From JBAYZQ01 sp041672385 (lineage in GTDB: Bacteria; Spirochaetota; Spirochaetia; Sphaerochaetales; Sphaerochaetaceae), in assembly GCA_041672385.1 (NCBI GenBank), contig JBAYZQ010000003.1, positions 1-45,234 on the forward strand: a DNA stretch of 45,234 bases, read 5' to 3'. This document shows positions 1 to 7,931 of the stretch, in pieces. The translations under genes were made by a program, and so were the position numbers. Each line of letters starts with the position of its first letter. Within the stretch, counting starts at the first letter, position 1. Below the pieces are notes generated by a model. It worked only from the letters and a program-made list of their open reading frames with translations. It made no database searches and had not been told where the DNA came from.

Positions 1-43
1 ATGCAAACATGGATATCAGGATTTCGAACTGTTAGAAGAATAA
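1..43 (+). CDS. 3' end of a CDS, possibly rubrerythrin-like
   Basis: Frame 2 reads CKHGYQDFELLEE and stops at TAA 41-43, 15 bases before the superoxide reductase start. A Cys-Lys-His-Gly run close to an aromatic FEL tail is what the last rubredoxin-like knuckle of rubrerythrins looks like, and the two genes downstream belong to the same oxygen-defence pathway. Only 13 residues are visible, so the identity is a guess from motif and context. The ribosome site GGAGG (49-53) of the next gene follows directly, consistent with one operon entering from the left. Confidence 0.45.
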   Translation, partial: CKHGYQDFELLEE

Positions 44-58
44 TTCATGGAGGTTTTT

Positions 59-430
59 ATGAAATTTTTCAAGTGCAAACATTGTGGAAATGTTATAGCC
101 TATGCTGATTACCAAGGAGTACCGGTATTTTGCTGTGGTGAAGAGATGAGTGAGATGATTCCAGGAGAAGTGGAAGCATCTACAGAAAAACATGTACCTG
201 TAATTGAGATTGAAGGTAATAAGGTTACTGTAACAGTGGGAACCGTTCTTCATCCAATGACAGACAAGCACATGATTAAATGGATTGCCCTAGAGACAAA
301 ACAGGGAAATCAGAGAAAAGAACTTAAAGACGGAGTTCCAAAAGCTTCCTTTATGGTAAGTGATGATGATAAAGTAGTAGCAGCCTATGATTACTGCAAT
401 TTACATGGCCTATGGAAGGCAGGAGTTTAA
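59..430 (+). CDS. Superoxide reductase (desulfoferrodoxin, two-iron type)
   Basis: Reduces superoxide to peroxide in the cytoplasm without making oxygen, taking electrons from rubredoxin. The N-terminal desulforedoxin-like domain has all four iron ligands (C6, C9, C25, C26). The catalytic domain shows E43-K44-H45 (the Glu-Lys pair near the active iron), then HPM, H..IKW and a final CNLHG giving the Cys and His ligands. At 123 residues it has the usual length of the family. The start is placed at 59, six bases after GGAGG (49-53); an upstream in-frame ATG at 47 would overlap that ribosome site. Rubredoxin follows after one base, so donor and enzyme are co-translated. It differs from the one-iron Treponema pallidum neelaredoxin, which has lost the first iron centre. 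Confidence 0.95.
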   Translation: MKFFKCKHCGNVIAYADYQGVPVFCCGEEMSEMIPGEVEASTEKHVPVIEIEGNKVTVTVGTVLHPMTDKHMIKWIALETKQGNQRKELKDGVPKASFMVSDDDKVVAAYDYCNLHGLWKAGV

Positions 431-431
431 T

Positions 432-590
432 ATGAAAAAATATGTTTGCCAAGTCTGTGGATACGTTTATGATGAGGAAGCTGGTGATCCAGATAATGGA
501 ATTGCTCCAGGAACAAAATGGGAAGATTTACCAGATGACTATGAATGTCCAGTTTGTGGTGTAGGAAAAGATATGTTTGAAGAAGAATAG
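432..590 (+). CDS. Rubredoxin
   Basis: Small one-iron electron carrier of 52 residues, the normal size. The Fe ligands are in CQVCG near the N terminus and CPVCG near the C terminus, with the family's DPDNGI..GT.WEDLPDDY core between them. The start at 432 is chosen because AGGAG (421-425), inside the end of the superoxide reductase gene, lies six bases upstream, and the Pfam-like domain begins right there (MKKYVC). It is almost certainly the electron donor to the adjacent superoxide reductase. A strong terminator follows. Confidence 0.96.
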   Translation: MKKYVCQVCGYVYDEEAGDPDNGIAPGTKWEDLPDDYECPVCGVGKDMFEEE

Positions 591-610
591 AAATAGACTT
601 CTTATAATTC

Positions 611-641
611 GGCCATTTCATTCATTTGAGATGGCCTTTTC
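611..641 (+). terminator. Rho-independent terminator after rubredoxin
   Basis: Arms 611-620 and 627-636 pair over 10 bp (one G-T), starting GGCCAT and ending ATGGCC, with a 6-base loop, followed by TTTTC and further T-rich sequence. It closes the superoxide reductase/rubredoxin operon. Confidence 0.85.
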
Positions 642-672
642 TTTCTTCTTATGAATGGAAAATAAAAAATAG

Positions 673-701
673 TGGACTTTAAAGGAAGTTTAGAATATGA
701 T
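673..701 (+). promoter_or_regulatory. Candidate sigma-70 promoter for mscS operon
   Basis: TGGACT (673-678), 17-base spacer, TATGAT (696-701). It lies between the terminator and the mscS start at 734, giving a leader of about 25 bases that includes the ribosome site AGGAAGG. Confidence 0.5.
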
Positions 702-733
702 TTAAATAAATCAAATCAATATAGGAAGGTAGC

Positions 734-1582
734 ATGGAAGAATATTTAACGCCAATAATTGAGTTTTTCCGGACATCCGGTTTTATTATTATCCAAGCAA
801 TTATTATTTTTATTTTTGGAAATGAAATAATAAAACAGCTACTAAAACTGGTAAAGCAAGGCCTTTTAGCTAGTAGTATGGATTATTCTATGGTAGGTTT
901 TTTTCACTCAGTCTTAAATTATGTTATGAAATTGGCCTTGATTTTAATTTGTGTAGCCAGCCTTGGCGTCAATCTTTCGGGATTAACCACAGCACTTTCT
1001 GCTTTAGGTCTTGCCGTTGGTATTGCAATTCAGGATATCATAGGTGGTGCTGCCAATGGACTTATGCTAGTAAATACCAAACCCTTCAAAGTAGGAGATT
1101 ACGTGGATATTGGAGACTATGGTGGGACGGTAAGAGATATTACACTTATGCATACAGTGTTAGACACTTTTGATAATAAAAGAGTTGTTCTAACAAACAA
1201 AACAGTATTTAATTCATCAATAGTTAACTACAGCGTAAACGAAACCAGAAGATGTGACTTAATTTATGGAGTTGACTATGAAACAGATATCCTTAAGGCG
1301 AGGAAAGTCATTATGGAAGTTGTAAATAAAAATTCCATGATACTTAAAAATCCTGCTCCTTCTCTTGTTCTATCTGAAATGGCAGATAGTAGTGTAAATT
1401 TTGGTTTAAGGATATGGGTGGCCTCTGAAAATTATTGGACTGTTCGTTTTGATATGACAGAAAAAGTTTTCCTTGCTTTGAAAAAAGCAGATATTAACAT
1501 TCCTTATCCTCAAGTTACACTTAATTTTAGACCTGATGGAGTACCAGTTAGCCTAGGACAAAATAAAGAAGGAGATAAATAA
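734..1582 (+). CDS. Small-conductance mechanosensitive channel, MscS family
   Basis: Inner-membrane channel that opens under membrane tension and lets solutes out on hypo-osmotic shock. At 282 residues it is the compact MscS form. Two hydrophobic helices (about residues 15-30 and 58-80) precede the pore helix (about 85-112), rich in Ala/Gly (SALGLAVGIAIQDIIGG), then the hallmark PFKVGDYV stretch that begins the cytoplasmic beta domain, and the C-terminal alpha/beta cage. AGGAAGG precedes the ATG. Its TAA overlaps the next ATG (TAATG at 1579-1584 region), so it is translationally coupled to the following small membrane protein. Confidence 0.93.
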   Translation: MEEYLTPIIEFFRTSGFIIIQAIIIFIFGNEIIKQLLKLVKQGLLASSMDYSMVGFFHSVLNYVMKLALILICVASLGVNLSGLTTALSALGLAVGIAIQDIIGGAANGLMLVNTKPFKVGDYVDIGDYGGTVRDITLMHTVLDTFDNKRVVLTNKTVFNSSIVNYSVNETRRCDLIYGVDYETDILKARKVIMEVVNKNSMILKNPAPSLVLSEMADSSVNFGLRIWVASENYWTVRFDMTEKVFLALKKADINIPYPQVTLNFRPDGVPVSLGQNKEGDK

Positions 1583-2088
1583 TGCAGGAGCTTTTGAAAA
1601 ATACTCAGTTTATTCAAATGATAGGAACTCTTTTTTATTGTGCTGTTTCTTGGCTGGTAATTTGGTTTATTGTAAAAATTTATGGAGTTACTGGAAACCC
1701 TTTACTCCGGGCTTTAGATAACATCTCAGTAATAAAGAAAATACTTTCAAAACTGATTGAAAAGCTAGAAACCAACCAACCTCTAAATCTTGAAGAAATC
1801 GCAGCAACTTTAAAACGATTAGAAAAATACAACGATAAATTAATTAAAAATTTGTCAGCTTTTCAATATGATCATAGTAATATTATTGAAATTGGAACCT
1901 CAAAAGGTGAAATAATGAAGATAAGAAAAAGTTGTCTAAATATAATTGAAAATTTAACCGATGGAGATGATTCTAACAACAGGGAAATATTGATAATAAT
2001 TCAAGGAATTGATCAAATGATGGATACGGCAGAGGCAAATATAAAATTAATACAAAAAAGACAAGCTCGTAGACAGATGATTCATTAA
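1582..2088 (+). CDS. Hypothetical membrane-anchored coiled-coil protein
   Basis: I do not recognise this 168-residue protein. It has one N-terminal membrane helix (about residues 14-35, FYCAVSWLVIWFIVKIYG) followed by a charged, helical, probably coiled-coil domain rich in Lys, Glu, Ile and Leu, with no Cys-based metal site or catalytic motif. Its ATG overlaps the stop of the MscS gene by one base, and a PAP2 phosphatase starts 12 bases after it, so the three form one operon. A structural partner of the channel is possible but is only inferred from coupling. Confidence 0.75.
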   Translation: MQELLKNTQFIQMIGTLFYCAVSWLVIWFIVKIYGVTGNPLLRALDNISVIKKILSKLIEKLETNQPLNLEEIAATLKRLEKYNDKLIKNLSAFQYDHSNIIEIGTSKGEIMKIRKSCLNIIENLTDGDDSNNREILIIIQGIDQMMDTAEANIKLIQKRQARRQMIH

Positions 2089-2100
2089 GGAGTAGAACTT

Positions 2101-2982
2101 ATGCAAGAAAAGATATTGTTTTTTTTTAGAGGATTTGATTCCCCTATTTTGGATAAAATAGTTGAAATATTTACAATGTTTGGAGAGCAAACATTAATTA
2201 TTTGCCTTGTAGTTTTGATTTTTTGGTGTATTGATAAACGAAAAGGTGAAGCAGTCTGTACAACTATGCTTTTTAGTATACTTACAATGGGACTTTTAAA
2301 AGCCATAGTAAGAAGCCCAAGACCTTTTCAAGTTTTAGATATCGAAGGCAAAAGAATTGAAACCGCTACAGGCTATTCTTTCCCGAGCGGTCATACAACC
2401 ACTGCAGCCTCATTTTATTCAGGAGTTGCTATAGTATTTAGAAAGAGATGGATATCCATTCTATCAGCGGTAATAATCGTTCTAGTGGCTCTTTCTAGAA
2501 TGTATCTTGGTGTTCACTGGCCCATTGATGTAGCGTTTGGTTTAATTTTTGGAATTCTAATGAGTTTTTTATTAGTTCCAGTTATGTATAGACTTTTTGA
2601 ATCTCCATCAAAGACAAAAACCTTTTCTCTAATTTTTGCAATTTCTACGGGTGTAGTTGGATTAGTTTTAGCAATTCTTCTTTCTTTTAATATTGGAGAT
2701 AAAGTTGCTTGGACTGATTTCTATAAAACACTTGCTCTATCGGGAGGAGCTTTTTTCGGTTTTCTTTGGGAAGAAGACAAAGTTAATTTTAAAGTTGACG
2801 GGAGTTTGAGTTTACGAATCTTAAGATTTATTGTTGGTGTTATTGGAATAATTGTTATAATGGCAAGTAAAAAAATCCTGCCAAGCGAAGAGATTTTTGG
2901 TTTTCTCCGTTATTTCTTGACAGGATTTTGGGCATTTGGTTTTTATCCAATTCTTGGAAAAAAACTGAAACTCTTTATTTAA
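2101..2982 (+). CDS. PAP2-family membrane phosphatase
   Basis: Integral membrane lipid-phosphate or polyprenyl-pyrophosphate phosphatase of the PAP2 superfamily. All three signature motifs are intact: K67-x6-R74-P75, P95-S-G-H98, and S132-R-x5-H139-x3-D143, where H139 would be the nucleophile and H98 the general acid. About six helices carry the catalytic part; residues from about 180 to 293 add further membrane helices beyond the minimal family length. AAGGAG precedes the ATG. Lipid phosphate and undecaprenyl pyrophosphate are the usual substrates; the sequence does not say which. Its last 8 bases overlap the end of the convergent DUF362 gene. Confidence 0.9.
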   Translation: MQEKILFFFRGFDSPILDKIVEIFTMFGEQTLIICLVVLIFWCIDKRKGEAVCTTMLFSILTMGLLKAIVRSPRPFQVLDIEGKRIETATGYSFPSGHTTTAASFYSGVAIVFRKRWISILSAVIIVLVALSRMYLGVHWPIDVAFGLIFGILMSFLLVPVMYRLFESPSKTKTFSLIFAISTGVVGLVLAILLSFNIGDKVAWTDFYKTLALSGGAFFGFLWEEDKVNFKVDGSLSLRILRFIVGVIGIIVIMASKKILPSEEIFGFLRYFLTGFWAFGFYPILGKKLKLFI

Positions 2983-4081
2983 GCTTAATTAATTCATAAT
3001 CTTTAGAACCTAATCCAAGTTTTTCACCCCAGGCAATTCCCTCTCTCCAGTTTGTATTTGGATGAGAGTCAGTAAAATGATCGTGGTGAGTATGAGGCAT
3101 TTCTCCAAGTCTTGAATTTCCAATGACAGGCATTTTGTTAACCTCATCTGCACAAGCTTGGTCCAAAGCAACAGGATCAGAAGAAGCAAAAATACCTACA
3201 TCTGGGACAATTGGTGCATCATTGTAATTATAGCAATCACAATAAGGTGAAATATCCATAACAACTGAAATATGAAAGTTTGGTTTTCCATTGATAACTG
3301 CTTTTGTATATTCAGCAATTTTTCTGTTCAATATTGAAAAATCTTCATCTCCAGTTTTATAAATTGCCCCAGTTGGACAAACTTCGATACATCTTGAACA
3401 CCCAACACATTTGTCTTGGTCAATAAAACATTTTCCACTGGAAAAATCTTGAGCATCATGAGCACATACTGTTACGCATTTTTTACAAGCAATACATTTT
3501 TCTTCATGTACCATAGGTTTTCCACTACTGTGTTGATCTTTTTTTCCCGCTCTTGAGCCACATCCCATACCAAGATTTTTAAAAGTACCACCAAAACCAG
3601 TGGCTTCATGACCTTTAAAGTGGGTCAAAGAAATAATAATATCAGCTTCAGCAATAGCTTTTCCAATTTTAGCTGTTGGACAATAAACAGCTCCTTCTAC
3701 AGGTATTTCTACCTCATCATTTCCTTTAAGGCCATCAGCAATAATGACATTGGCGTGACAAGTTAAAGGATTGAAACCATTATCAGTTGCTGTATCTAAA
3801 TGATCAAGGGCGTTTGTTCTAGATCCAGTATACAGGGTGTTGCAGTCTGTAAGGAAAGGTTTTCCTCCCCTGGCTTTTATAAAGTCTACCAACTTACTAC
3901 AGTATTGATGCCTTAAAAAGGCAAGATTTCCTCTTTCACCAAAATGCAATTTTATTGCAGTAAATTTTCCTTCAAAATCTATATCACCTAAACCACTTTC
4001 TTCAAAAATACGATCTAGTTTGTCATAAATTCCGTTTCCTTGACTGGTTCTAAAGTCTGTAAAGAATACTTTGCTTTTCAT
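2975..4081 (-). CDS. DUF362 protein with two [4Fe-4S] ferredoxin motifs
   Basis: Cytoplasmic 368-residue iron-sulphur protein of the DUF362 family, common in anaerobes and often annotated only as '4Fe-4S binding protein'. The N-terminal two thirds of the first half hold the DUF362 fold (FTAIKLHFGERGN, conserved SLTHFKGHEATGFGG around residue 155-165). Two ferredoxin clusters follow: C-IA-C-KK-C-VTV-C at about 196-207 and C-VG-C-SR-C-IEV-CP at about 226-237. The exact reaction is unknown; members are thought to shuttle electrons. It is transcribed after the tRNA methyltransferase, with 5 bases between them. Confidence 0.88.
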   Translation of the reverse strand: MKSKVFFTDFRTSQGNGIYDKLDRIFEESGLGDIDFEGKFTAIKLHFGERGNLAFLRHQYCSKLVDFIKARGGKPFLTDCNTLYTGSRTNALDHLDTATDNGFNPLTCHANVIIADGLKGNDEVEIPVEGAVYCPTAKIGKAIAEADIIISLTHFKGHEATGFGGTFKNLGMGCGSRAGKKDQHSSGKPMVHEEKCIACKKCVTVCAHDAQDFSSGKCFIDQDKCVGCSRCIEVCPTGAIYKTGDEDFSILNRKIAEYTKAVINGKPNFHISVVMDISPYCDCYNYNDAPIVPDVGIFASSDPVALDQACADEVNKMPVIGNSRLGEMPHTHHDHFTDSHPNTNWREGIAWGEKLGLGSKDYELIKLK

Positions 4082-4086
4082 AAATT

Positions 4087-4842
4087 TTATTTCTCCTTCA
4101 TAGAATGAATTTTTCTTTGGGCTAATTTTGTAAATATTTTATCTAAATATTGCACTTCTCCATCTGTCATGGCAGATCTACCAATAATGTCTTTTAAAAA
4201 AATTTCAGTATTTATTATTTCATTGGAACTTTTGAAATATTTACTTTCTTCAAGTTGCCTAGCTATATGAGAAGCTATTTCTTTTTGTTTCTCTATAGTA
4301 ACGGTTTTTTTATTTCCAGTAAAGGGAAGGGCTCCCTTGTAAAGGGTGTAGGTAATTATTTGAACAGCCTGAGAAAGGTTTAAAGAGGGGAAAGCGGGGC
4401 TTGTTGGAATAGTTACCATAGTATTACATTGAGAAACTTCTTCATCGCTGAGTCCATCAGATTCTCTTCCAAATACAATTGAAATAAGTTCATCCTTTGA
4501 AGACTTATTTACTAAATTTGATAAATCTTCCGGTGAAAGGAAGGAACCTTTTCTTTTCTTACCATGTCTACGAGTTGCAGCTACTGCAAGCGTGCTATCA
4601 GAAAGAGCAAGGGCCAAAGAAGAAAACCTTCTGCAATTTTTATAAATGTCTTTTGCATGGAGAGCCAATGTAAAAATTCTTTGTTCATCATAAAACCTAT
4701 CAGTTACCAGTACTAGACGAGAAAGTCCCATTGTTTTCATTGCTCTACAACAACTTCCAATATTTGCTCCGTCTTGAGGTTCGACCAGTACAATTTGGAT
4801 TTTTTGTCTTAATTCTTCCGTGAGATCTAAATTCTCTTCCAT
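4087..4842 (-). CDS. TrmJ-like tRNA 2'-O-methyltransferase (SPOUT)
   Basis: S-adenosylmethionine-dependent ribose methyltransferase of the SpoU/TrmH class, closest in motif pattern to TrmJ, which methylates position 32 of tRNAs. Seen: the N-terminal VLVEPQDGANIGSCCRAM with the conserved Asn-Ile-Gly and Arg, then IVFGRESDGLSDEE, and the knot motif IPTSPAFPSLNLSQAVQ. The start is taken at 4842 (MEENLD) because TTGGAG lies five bases upstream; a start seven codons earlier has no ribosome site. Length 251 fits. The target nucleotide is inferred from family only. Confidence 0.88.
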   Translation of the reverse strand: MEENLDLTEELRQKIQIVLVEPQDGANIGSCCRAMKTMGLSRLVLVTDRFYDEQRIFTLALHAKDIYKNCRRFSSLALALSDSTLAVAATRRHGKKRKGSFLSPEDLSNLVNKSSKDELISIVFGRESDGLSDEEVSQCNTMVTIPTSPAFPSLNLSQAVQIITYTLYKGALPFTGNKKTVTIEKQKEIASHIARQLEESKYFKSSNEIINTEIFLKDIIGRSAMTDGEVQYLDKIFTKLAQRKIHSMKEK

Positions 4843-4923
4843 AGATACTCCAATATTTATCAAATTTCAATTATTAATATTAGTAAGTCTTGAGGTTTTT
4901 TTCTACCTAAAGTACTCTAAAGC

Positions 4924-6246
4924 ATGAAAGAAAATTATGAATCACAATATAAAACTTTTCAAAATAAAATTTTTGAGAAAAAAAAGGGGTATTCTATAAA
5001 TTCTGGAGATTTTAAAGATGAAAAAACTGATAGTGTATACTCTGGATATTCTAAAATTGTGGAAAGTGATTCTTTGGACAAAAAAAGAAAAGACCCTATG
5101 CTTGGAATTAGGAATTCTCTAGTTTTTATAGCTGTAGTTTTAGGTTTTGCAATTTTAAAATGGACTGGGGAATTTAGTGTTTCCTTTTTTATGGCCTTCT
5201 TTGTATTTCTCCTTTTTAACCCTTTAGTCGAAAGATTAAGTGTTTTAAGAGTTCCAAATTTTATTTCAAATACTATAGTTATTTTATTAATGATTGCTTT
5301 TCTTGCTCTTGCTTCTTGGGTTTTAAGCCTTTCAGTTCAAAACTTAGTTCAAATTCTTCCTACTTTTTCAAAGAGAGTAGAGGAGGTTAATAATTTGATA
5401 AGTAACTTTTTAGTTAGACATTTTGAAGGTTTCCCTACTAGTTTTTCGTTTTTAAGTAATATTGATACTGACTGGTTAAAGATGCTTACTAGTACTGTAA
5501 AAGGAATTTCAACAGGAACAATTGATGTTGTGAAATCAGTTATGATGGTGCTTCTTTATGTGGTTTTCCTGTTACTTGAAAGAAATACCCTTGTTCCAAA
5601 AATTCTGGCAGCCACAAGAAGTAAGAGTTCCAGTTTTACTTTAACAATCTTTGAAAGAGTAACAAAACAAATTTCAAAATATATTGTTCTTAAAACTTTA
5701 ATAAGCCTAGTCACTGGAGTTCTTTTCTACATTGGTTGTAGAATTGTTGACCTTCCAGTTGCTATGATAATTGGAGTTTTTGCGTTCATTTTGAATTTTA
5801 TTCCAACTTTAGGAAGTATTATAATTACAATTATCACAATTGGCTTTTCAGTTGTTCAATTTATGCCAAACTGGAATCCAATTATCTTTATAACTATTTG
5901 GACTTTGATTGTTCAAAGTCTATTTGGAAGTGTAATAGATCCAAAACTTCAAGGAGATCAACTAAATTTAAGTCCCTTCTTAATTTTATTTTCGCTTGCT
6001 CTTTGGGGGTATATTTGGGGAATTATAGGAATGTTTTTAGCAGTTCCAATAATGAGTATTTTACAAATTGTCTTTGCCAATATGGAAGGGACAATGCCAG
6101 TAGCCATTTTAATGAGTAATGGTAAAGTTATTAAGAAACGAAAGAATAAGAAAAATGAAAACGATAATAATGAAGAAACTAAAAAACGTACTTTTTATGA
6201 AAGTGTGATTCTACCAACTTCAAAAGATAAAAAAAATAATAAATAA
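4924..6246 (+). CDS. AI-2E family (PerM-type) membrane transporter
   Basis: Predicted 8-helix inner-membrane exporter of the AI-2E/PerM family. A charged N-terminal tail (about 1-58) with no close counterpart is followed by paired helices, a long periplasmic segment (about 150-190), and the family's second half with PVAMIIGVFAFILNFIPTLGS and the IDPKLQGDQLNLSPFLILFSL block. The C terminus is a Lys/Asn-rich cytoplasmic tail. The family name comes from a disputed autoinducer-2 export role; sodium/proton antiport is known for other members, so the substrate is open. The ribosome site is weak. The thrH gene follows 10 bases later. Confidence 0.88.
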   Translation: MKENYESQYKTFQNKIFEKKKGYSINSGDFKDEKTDSVYSGYSKIVESDSLDKKRKDPMLGIRNSLVFIAVVLGFAILKWTGEFSVSFFMAFFVFLLFNPLVERLSVLRVPNFISNTIVILLMIAFLALASWVLSLSVQNLVQILPTFSKRVEEVNNLISNFLVRHFEGFPTSFSFLSNIDTDWLKMLTSTVKGISTGTIDVVKSVMMVLLYVVFLLLERNTLVPKILAATRSKSSSFTLTIFERVTKQISKYIVLKTLISLVTGVLFYIGCRIVDLPVAMIIGVFAFILNFIPTLGSIIITIITIGFSVVQFMPNWNPIIFITIWTLIVQSLFGSVIDPKLQGDQLNLSPFLILFSLALWGYIWGIIGMFLAVPIMSILQIVFANMEGTMPVAILMSNGKVIKKRKNKKNENDNNEETKKRTFYESVILPTSKDKKNNK

Positions 6247-6256
6247 GGATGTTATT

Positions 6257-6862
6257 ATGAAAATAGTCTGTTTAGATTTAGAAGGGGTTTTAGTCCCTGA
6301 AATTTGGATTGAGTTTTCAAAAAAGACTGGTTTAAAAGAACTTAAAGTTACAACTAGGGAAATAAGTGATTATCACAAATTAATGGATTTTAGGATAAAA
6401 GTTCTTAAAGATAATGGGTATAAACTTAAGGATATTCAAAACGTTATCTCTACAATTAAACCTCTTGAAGGAGCTGCAGGTTTTCTTTCTTCTTTAAGAG
6501 AAAAAACTCAAGTAATCATTTTGAGTGATACTTTCAATGAGTTTGCTCTTCCTTTAATGAAACAGCTTTCTTATCCAACAATTTTTTGTAATAGTTTAAA
6601 AGTTGATAATCAAGGTACTATTACCGGAATTTCTATGCGCCAAGAAAATTGGAAATACCACTCTGTACTGGCTTTAAAAGCCATGGGTTTTAAGGTTTTT
6701 TCAGCTGGAGATTCCTATAATGATTTAGAAATGATTCATGCCAGCGATGCTGGAGTTTTGTTTAGAGCACCTGAAAAAATAATAAATCAAGAAAAAAATT
6801 TAAAAGCAGTTGAGGGCTATGAAATCTTTAAGCAGGAAATATTTAATTTTTTGGATAATTAA
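6257..6862 (+). CDS. thrH: ThrH-like phosphoserine phosphatase / homoserine phosphotransferase
   Basis: HAD-family cytosolic enzyme of 201 residues. In Pseudomonas ThrH dephosphorylates phosphoserine and can pass the phosphate to homoserine. The match is clear from the N terminus, where the nucleophile motif is DLEGVLVPEIW (D7, E9) instead of the DxDxT of ordinary SerB, and from TIKPLEGA, ILSDTFNEF (motif II Ser) and AGDSYNDLEM (motif IV acidic pair). It follows the AI-2E gene closely with AAGGA before the ATG. It probably serves serine or threonine synthesis; no other genes of those pathways are nearby. Confidence 0.9.
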   Translation: MKIVCLDLEGVLVPEIWIEFSKKTGLKELKVTTREISDYHKLMDFRIKVLKDNGYKLKDIQNVISTIKPLEGAAGFLSSLREKTQVIILSDTFNEFALPLMKQLSYPTIFCNSLKVDNQGTITGISMRQENWKYHSVLALKAMGFKVFSAGDSYNDLEMIHASDAGVLFRAPEKIINQEKNLKAVEGYEIFKQEIFNFLDN

Positions 6863-6894
6863 ATTTAAACTTTAAAATTTATCTATAAAAACAC

Positions 6895-6923
6895 TTGACA
6901 ATTTTCAATTTCGATTGCATATT
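6895..6923 (+). promoter_or_regulatory. Promoter for DksA-like gene
   Basis: TTGACA at 6895-6900, 17-base spacer, CATATT at 6918-6923, with a TG just before it that would make an extended -10. The leader carries AAGGAGA before the ATG at 6949. Confidence 0.65.
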
Positions 6924-6948
6924 TGCCTAAAAAGAAAAGGAGAGTTTC

Positions 6949-7326
6949 ATGGAAAAGGATTCATCTTCGTTCGAAAAAGAAATGGAAAAAGTTCTTTTAG
7001 AAAGTAGAACTGCTCTAATTAAAAAAATGGCAAAAAATGATGATTTTTTGAATTCACTTGTGAATGAAGGAACATCTGATAATAGCGACAGTATTGATTT
7101 AGCTACCGAAGAACTTGCTAAGAGAGGAATTCTTGCCATCAATAGGCAGGACGCATCAACTTTAAATTCAATTGAACATGCCATAGTAAGAATTAAGAAT
7201 GGTAGCTTTGGACACTGTGCTTTGTGTGGCAAACCAATTCCACAAGAAAGACTTAGAGCTGTTCCTTATGCTGTTCTATGTTACAGTTGTAAGAATGCGG
7301 AAGAAAAAAGAAAGAAAAATAATTAG
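6949..7326 (+). CDS. DksA/TraR-type RNA polymerase-binding zinc-finger protein
   Basis: A 125-residue member of the DksA/TraR family, which inserts a coiled-coil into the RNA polymerase secondary channel and modulates initiation, in many bacteria together with ppGpp. The sequence has the functional tip motif D47-S-I-D50-L-A52 (DxxDxA) between two helices, then a complete four-Cys zinc finger (C90, C93, C111, C114). The tip acids argue for true polymerase regulation and not merely a structural homologue. It has its own promoter (6895-6923) and strong ribosome site AAGGAGA. The MBL hydrolase gene converges on it with two bases between stops. Confidence 0.9.
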   Translation: MEKDSSSFEKEMEKVLLESRTALIKKMAKNDDFLNSLVNEGTSDNSDSIDLATEELAKRGILAINRQDASTLNSIEHAIVRIKNGSFGHCALCGKPIPQERLRAVPYAVLCYSCKNAEEKRKKNN

Positions 7327-7328
7327 TT

Positions 7329-7931
7329 TTATTTCTCTTCCTTTATAAAAGTAGCTTCGCCATGTCCAGGTAGTACCTTTGTATTATCTGGTAACGCGAG
7401 GATTTTGTTTAAAGATTCAAGAATTGAATCAAAGTTTGACCCCAATAAATCACAACGTCCTATGGAGCCCTGGAAAAGAGTGTCTCCACTGAATAATAAA
7501 TCATCTTTTTTACTGTAGTAACAAACACTTCCTTTGCTATGCCCTGGGGTATAAATTACTTCAAAAGGTCCAATTTTATCTTTATCTTTTAAAAATAAAT
7601 CACAATTTGGTAAATCATCTGTTTCTTCTTTCAGTAAAGGAAGAAGACCATCAGAAAATTCTTTAGCTACAGCGAGAATTTCTTCTTTGCTATAGCCACA
7701 ATTTTCATGCATACAAAGTTTGGCTTTTGGATAGACTTCTTTTAATTCTTTTAAAGCTCCAATATGGTCAAAATGAGTATGAGTCAACAAGATAGTGTCC
7801 AGCCTATTTAAATGAGAAAGAATCTTTTCAGCTTCTCCACCGGGATCAATAACATAGACTTCGCCGTTTTCTAAGGTTGTAATATAACAGTTGGCCTGGA
7901 AAAGACCAACTGGGATTTTAATTATCTTCAT
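7329..7931 (-). CDS. MBL-fold metallo-hydrolase, glyoxalase II-like
   Basis: Cytosolic binuclear metal hydrolase of 200 residues, in the GloB-like branch of the metallo-beta-lactamase fold. Metal ligands are seen in THTHFDHIG (HxHxDH), in YTPGHSKGSVCYY, in SGDTLFQGSIGRCD, and in the final LPGHGEAT. This short form lacks the C-terminal substrate domain of true glyoxalase II, so hydroxyacylglutathione hydrolysis is only one possibility among thioester or related hydrolyses. Its ATG overlaps the stop of the upstream DbpA-domain gene (TAATG), so the two are translationally coupled. Confidence 0.88.
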   Translation of the reverse strand: MKIIKIPVGLFQANCYITTLENGEVYVIDPGGEAEKILSHLNRLDTILLTHTHFDHIGALKELKEVYPKAKLCMHENCGYSKEEILAVAKEFSDGLLPLLKEETDDLPNCDLFLKDKDKIGPFEVIYTPGHSKGSVCYYSKKDDLLFSGDTLFQGSIGRCDLLGSNFDSILESLNKILALPDNTKVLPGHGEATFIKEEK

